A DNA stretch of 6,972 nucleotides from an uncultured Agathobaculum sp. (lineage in GTDB: Bacteria > Bacillota > Clostridia > Oscillospirales > Butyricicoccaceae). Where the stretch lies: assembly GCA_944380945.1 (NCBI GenBank), contig CALWJG010000082.1:1-6972 (forward strand), given 5' to 3'. The translations under genes and the position numbers were made by a program. The notes below the pieces were generated by a model that saw nothing but the letters and a program-made list of their open reading frames with translations, searched no databases and was not told the origin of the DNA. Of this stretch, positions 6,020-6,972 are shown in pieces; the stretch's first letter is position 1, and every line of letters starts with the position of its first letter.

Positions 6020-6946
6020 ATGCAGACCATCGGACGCTTTGCGCCCAGCCCGAGCGGGCGCATGCATCTGGGCAACGTGCTGTGCGCGCTGCTCGCGTGG
6101 CTGAGCGCGCGGCGGCAGAACGGCGCCTGTCTGCTGCGCATCGAGGATCTGGACACCATGCGCTGCCCGCGCAGCTATGCGGAGCTGATCCTAGACGACC
6201 TGCGCTGGCTGGGGCTGGACTGGGACGGCGAGATCCTGTATCAGTCCGAGCGCACGGCGGTCTATGAACAATACGAGGCGGTGCTGCGCGAAAAGGGGCT
6301 GCTGTACCCCTGCTTCTGCTCGCGCGCGGCGCTGCACGCGGCGAGCGCGCCGCACCTGTCCGACGGGCGCGTGGTGTATGCGGGCACCTGCCGGGGGCTG
6401 ACGCCCGCCGAAGTCGCGGAAAAGCGCAAAACGCGCGCGCCGGCCACGCGTGTGCGCGTGCCGGACGAGGTCGTGCGGTTCACGGACGCAGTTTGGGGCG
6501 CGTATGCGGAAAACCTCGCCGAAGAATGCGGGGATTTCATCATCCGCCGGTCGGACGGCGTATTTGCTTACCAGCTCGCGGTTGTGGTGGACGACGCGCT
6601 CTCCGGCGTGACCGAGGTGGTGCGCGGCGCGGACCTGATCTCCTCTGCGCCGCGGCAGATCTGGCTGCACCGGCTGTTCGGCTTTGCGCCGCCCGCGTTT
6701 GCGCACATCCCGCTGCTGTGTGACCACGACGGCCGACGCCTGTCCAAGCGGGACGAGGACCTCGACCTCGGCCTGCTGCGCGAGCGGTTCACCCCCGAGC
6801 AGGTGATCGGCGCGCTGGCCTGCGCCGCGGGGCTGACCGACCGGCCTGCGCCGGCCGCCGCGCGCGAGTTGGTCGCGGACTTCTCATGGGACAAGCTCCC
6901 GCGGCACGAGCTGTTTTTGCCGGATGTGTTCCGGGAGGGGCGCTGA
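6020..6946 (+). CDS. gluQ: Glutamyl-Q tRNA(Asp) synthetase (GluQRS)
   Basis: This predicted 308-residue protein matches the catalytic half of glutamyl-tRNA synthetase and stops there, as GluQRS (YadB) does, with no anticodon-binding domain. It activates glutamate and attaches it to the queuosine at position 34 of tRNA-Asp. Motifs are GRFAPSPSGRMHLGN (5-19, HIGH class I signature), LLRIEDLDTMR (38-48), the GluQRS zinc site C98-X-C100 with Y120 and C124, GVFAYQLAVVVDDALSGVTEVVRGADL (180-206), and RLSKRDEDLDL (240-250, KMSKS-type loop). The length is normal for the family. The ATG has GGGGGAG 6 bases upstream. It appears to be a single gene here, not behind dksA as in many proteobacteria. The family is best known from Proteobacteria, so its presence in a Firmicute-like genome is notable. 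The 26 bases after the stop show no feature. Confidence 0.95.
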   Translation: MQTIGRFAPSPSGRMHLGNVLCALLAWLSARRQNGACLLRIEDLDTMRCPRSYAELILDDLRWLGLDWDGEILYQSERTAVYEQYEAVLREKGLLYPCFCSRAALHAASAPHLSDGRVVYAGTCRGLTPAEVAEKRKTRAPATRVRVPDEVVRFTDAVWGAYAENLAEECGDFIIRRSDGVFAYQLAVVVDDALSGVTEVVRGADLISSAPRQIWLHRLFGFAPPAFAHIPLLCDHDGRRLSKRDEDLDLGLLRERFTPEQVIGALACAAGLTDRPAPAAARELVADFSWDKLPRHELFLPDVFREGR

Positions 6947-6972
6947 CGCGGGGTTACGAGCAGCATATTGCT

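Overview
The window is a gene-dense, GC-rich bacterial chromosome segment with AT-rich intergenic gaps. It carries two tRNA genes and six protein genes: 3-prime-complete tRNA-Asp and tRNA-Thr, cysK, a methylcobamide:CoM methyltransferase-like gene, an ECF sigma factor with its membrane anti-sigma factor, a GH3 lipoprotein and gluQ. The style points to a high-GC, anaerobic Clostridia-type Firmicute, perhaps an Oscillospiraceae- or Butyricicoccaceae-like gut organism: strong AGGAGG ribosome binding sites, encoded CCA ends, hairpin-plus-U-tract terminators, a MtbA/MtaA-type protein, and an ECF/anti-sigma pair with a stalk-like extracellular part. This is an inference from style and protein flavour; no marker here fixes the genus. 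No mobile element, CRISPR array or prophage gene is visible.

Layout. Bases 1-222: tRNA-Asp(GTC), a spacer hairpin, tRNA-Thr(GGT) and a strong intrinsic terminator, all rightward. Bases 229-1295: leftward cysK with its own terminator, a near-consensus housekeeping promoter and a candidate Rrf2-type operator. Bases 1352-2550: a rightward, apparently single-gene unit for a zinc-dependent methyltransferase of the URO-D superfamily, ended by a 16-bp hairpin shared with the converging unit. Bases 2556-4582: a leftward two-gene operon in which the ECF sigma gene overlaps the anti-sigma gene by 23 bp, with an ECF-style promoter in front. Bases 4592-5970: the leftward GH3 gene with its own promoter and terminator. 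Bases 5964-6946: rightward gluQ, divergent from the GH3 gene. No gap between genes exceeds about 225 bases.

How the genes relate. CysK makes cysteine from O-acetylserine. The methyltransferase-like protein probably works on methyl-corrinoid chemistry, but no partner gene is present. The sigma/anti-sigma pair forms a transmembrane signalling unit whose extracellular end carries a copper-amine-oxidase-N (stalk) like module, suggesting sensing at the envelope. The GH3 lipoprotein next to it probably trims N-acetyl-glucosaminides at the cell surface. GluQRS glutamylates queuosine in tRNA-Asp, and a tRNA-Asp gene with the required GUC anticodon lies at the other end of the window.

The most interesting structure is the anti-sigma gene. 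Besides its normal start it has a second, in-frame ATG with an excellent ribosome binding site exactly where the cytoplasmic sigma-binding part ends and the membrane segment begins. This could yield a second product lacking the sigma-binding domain.
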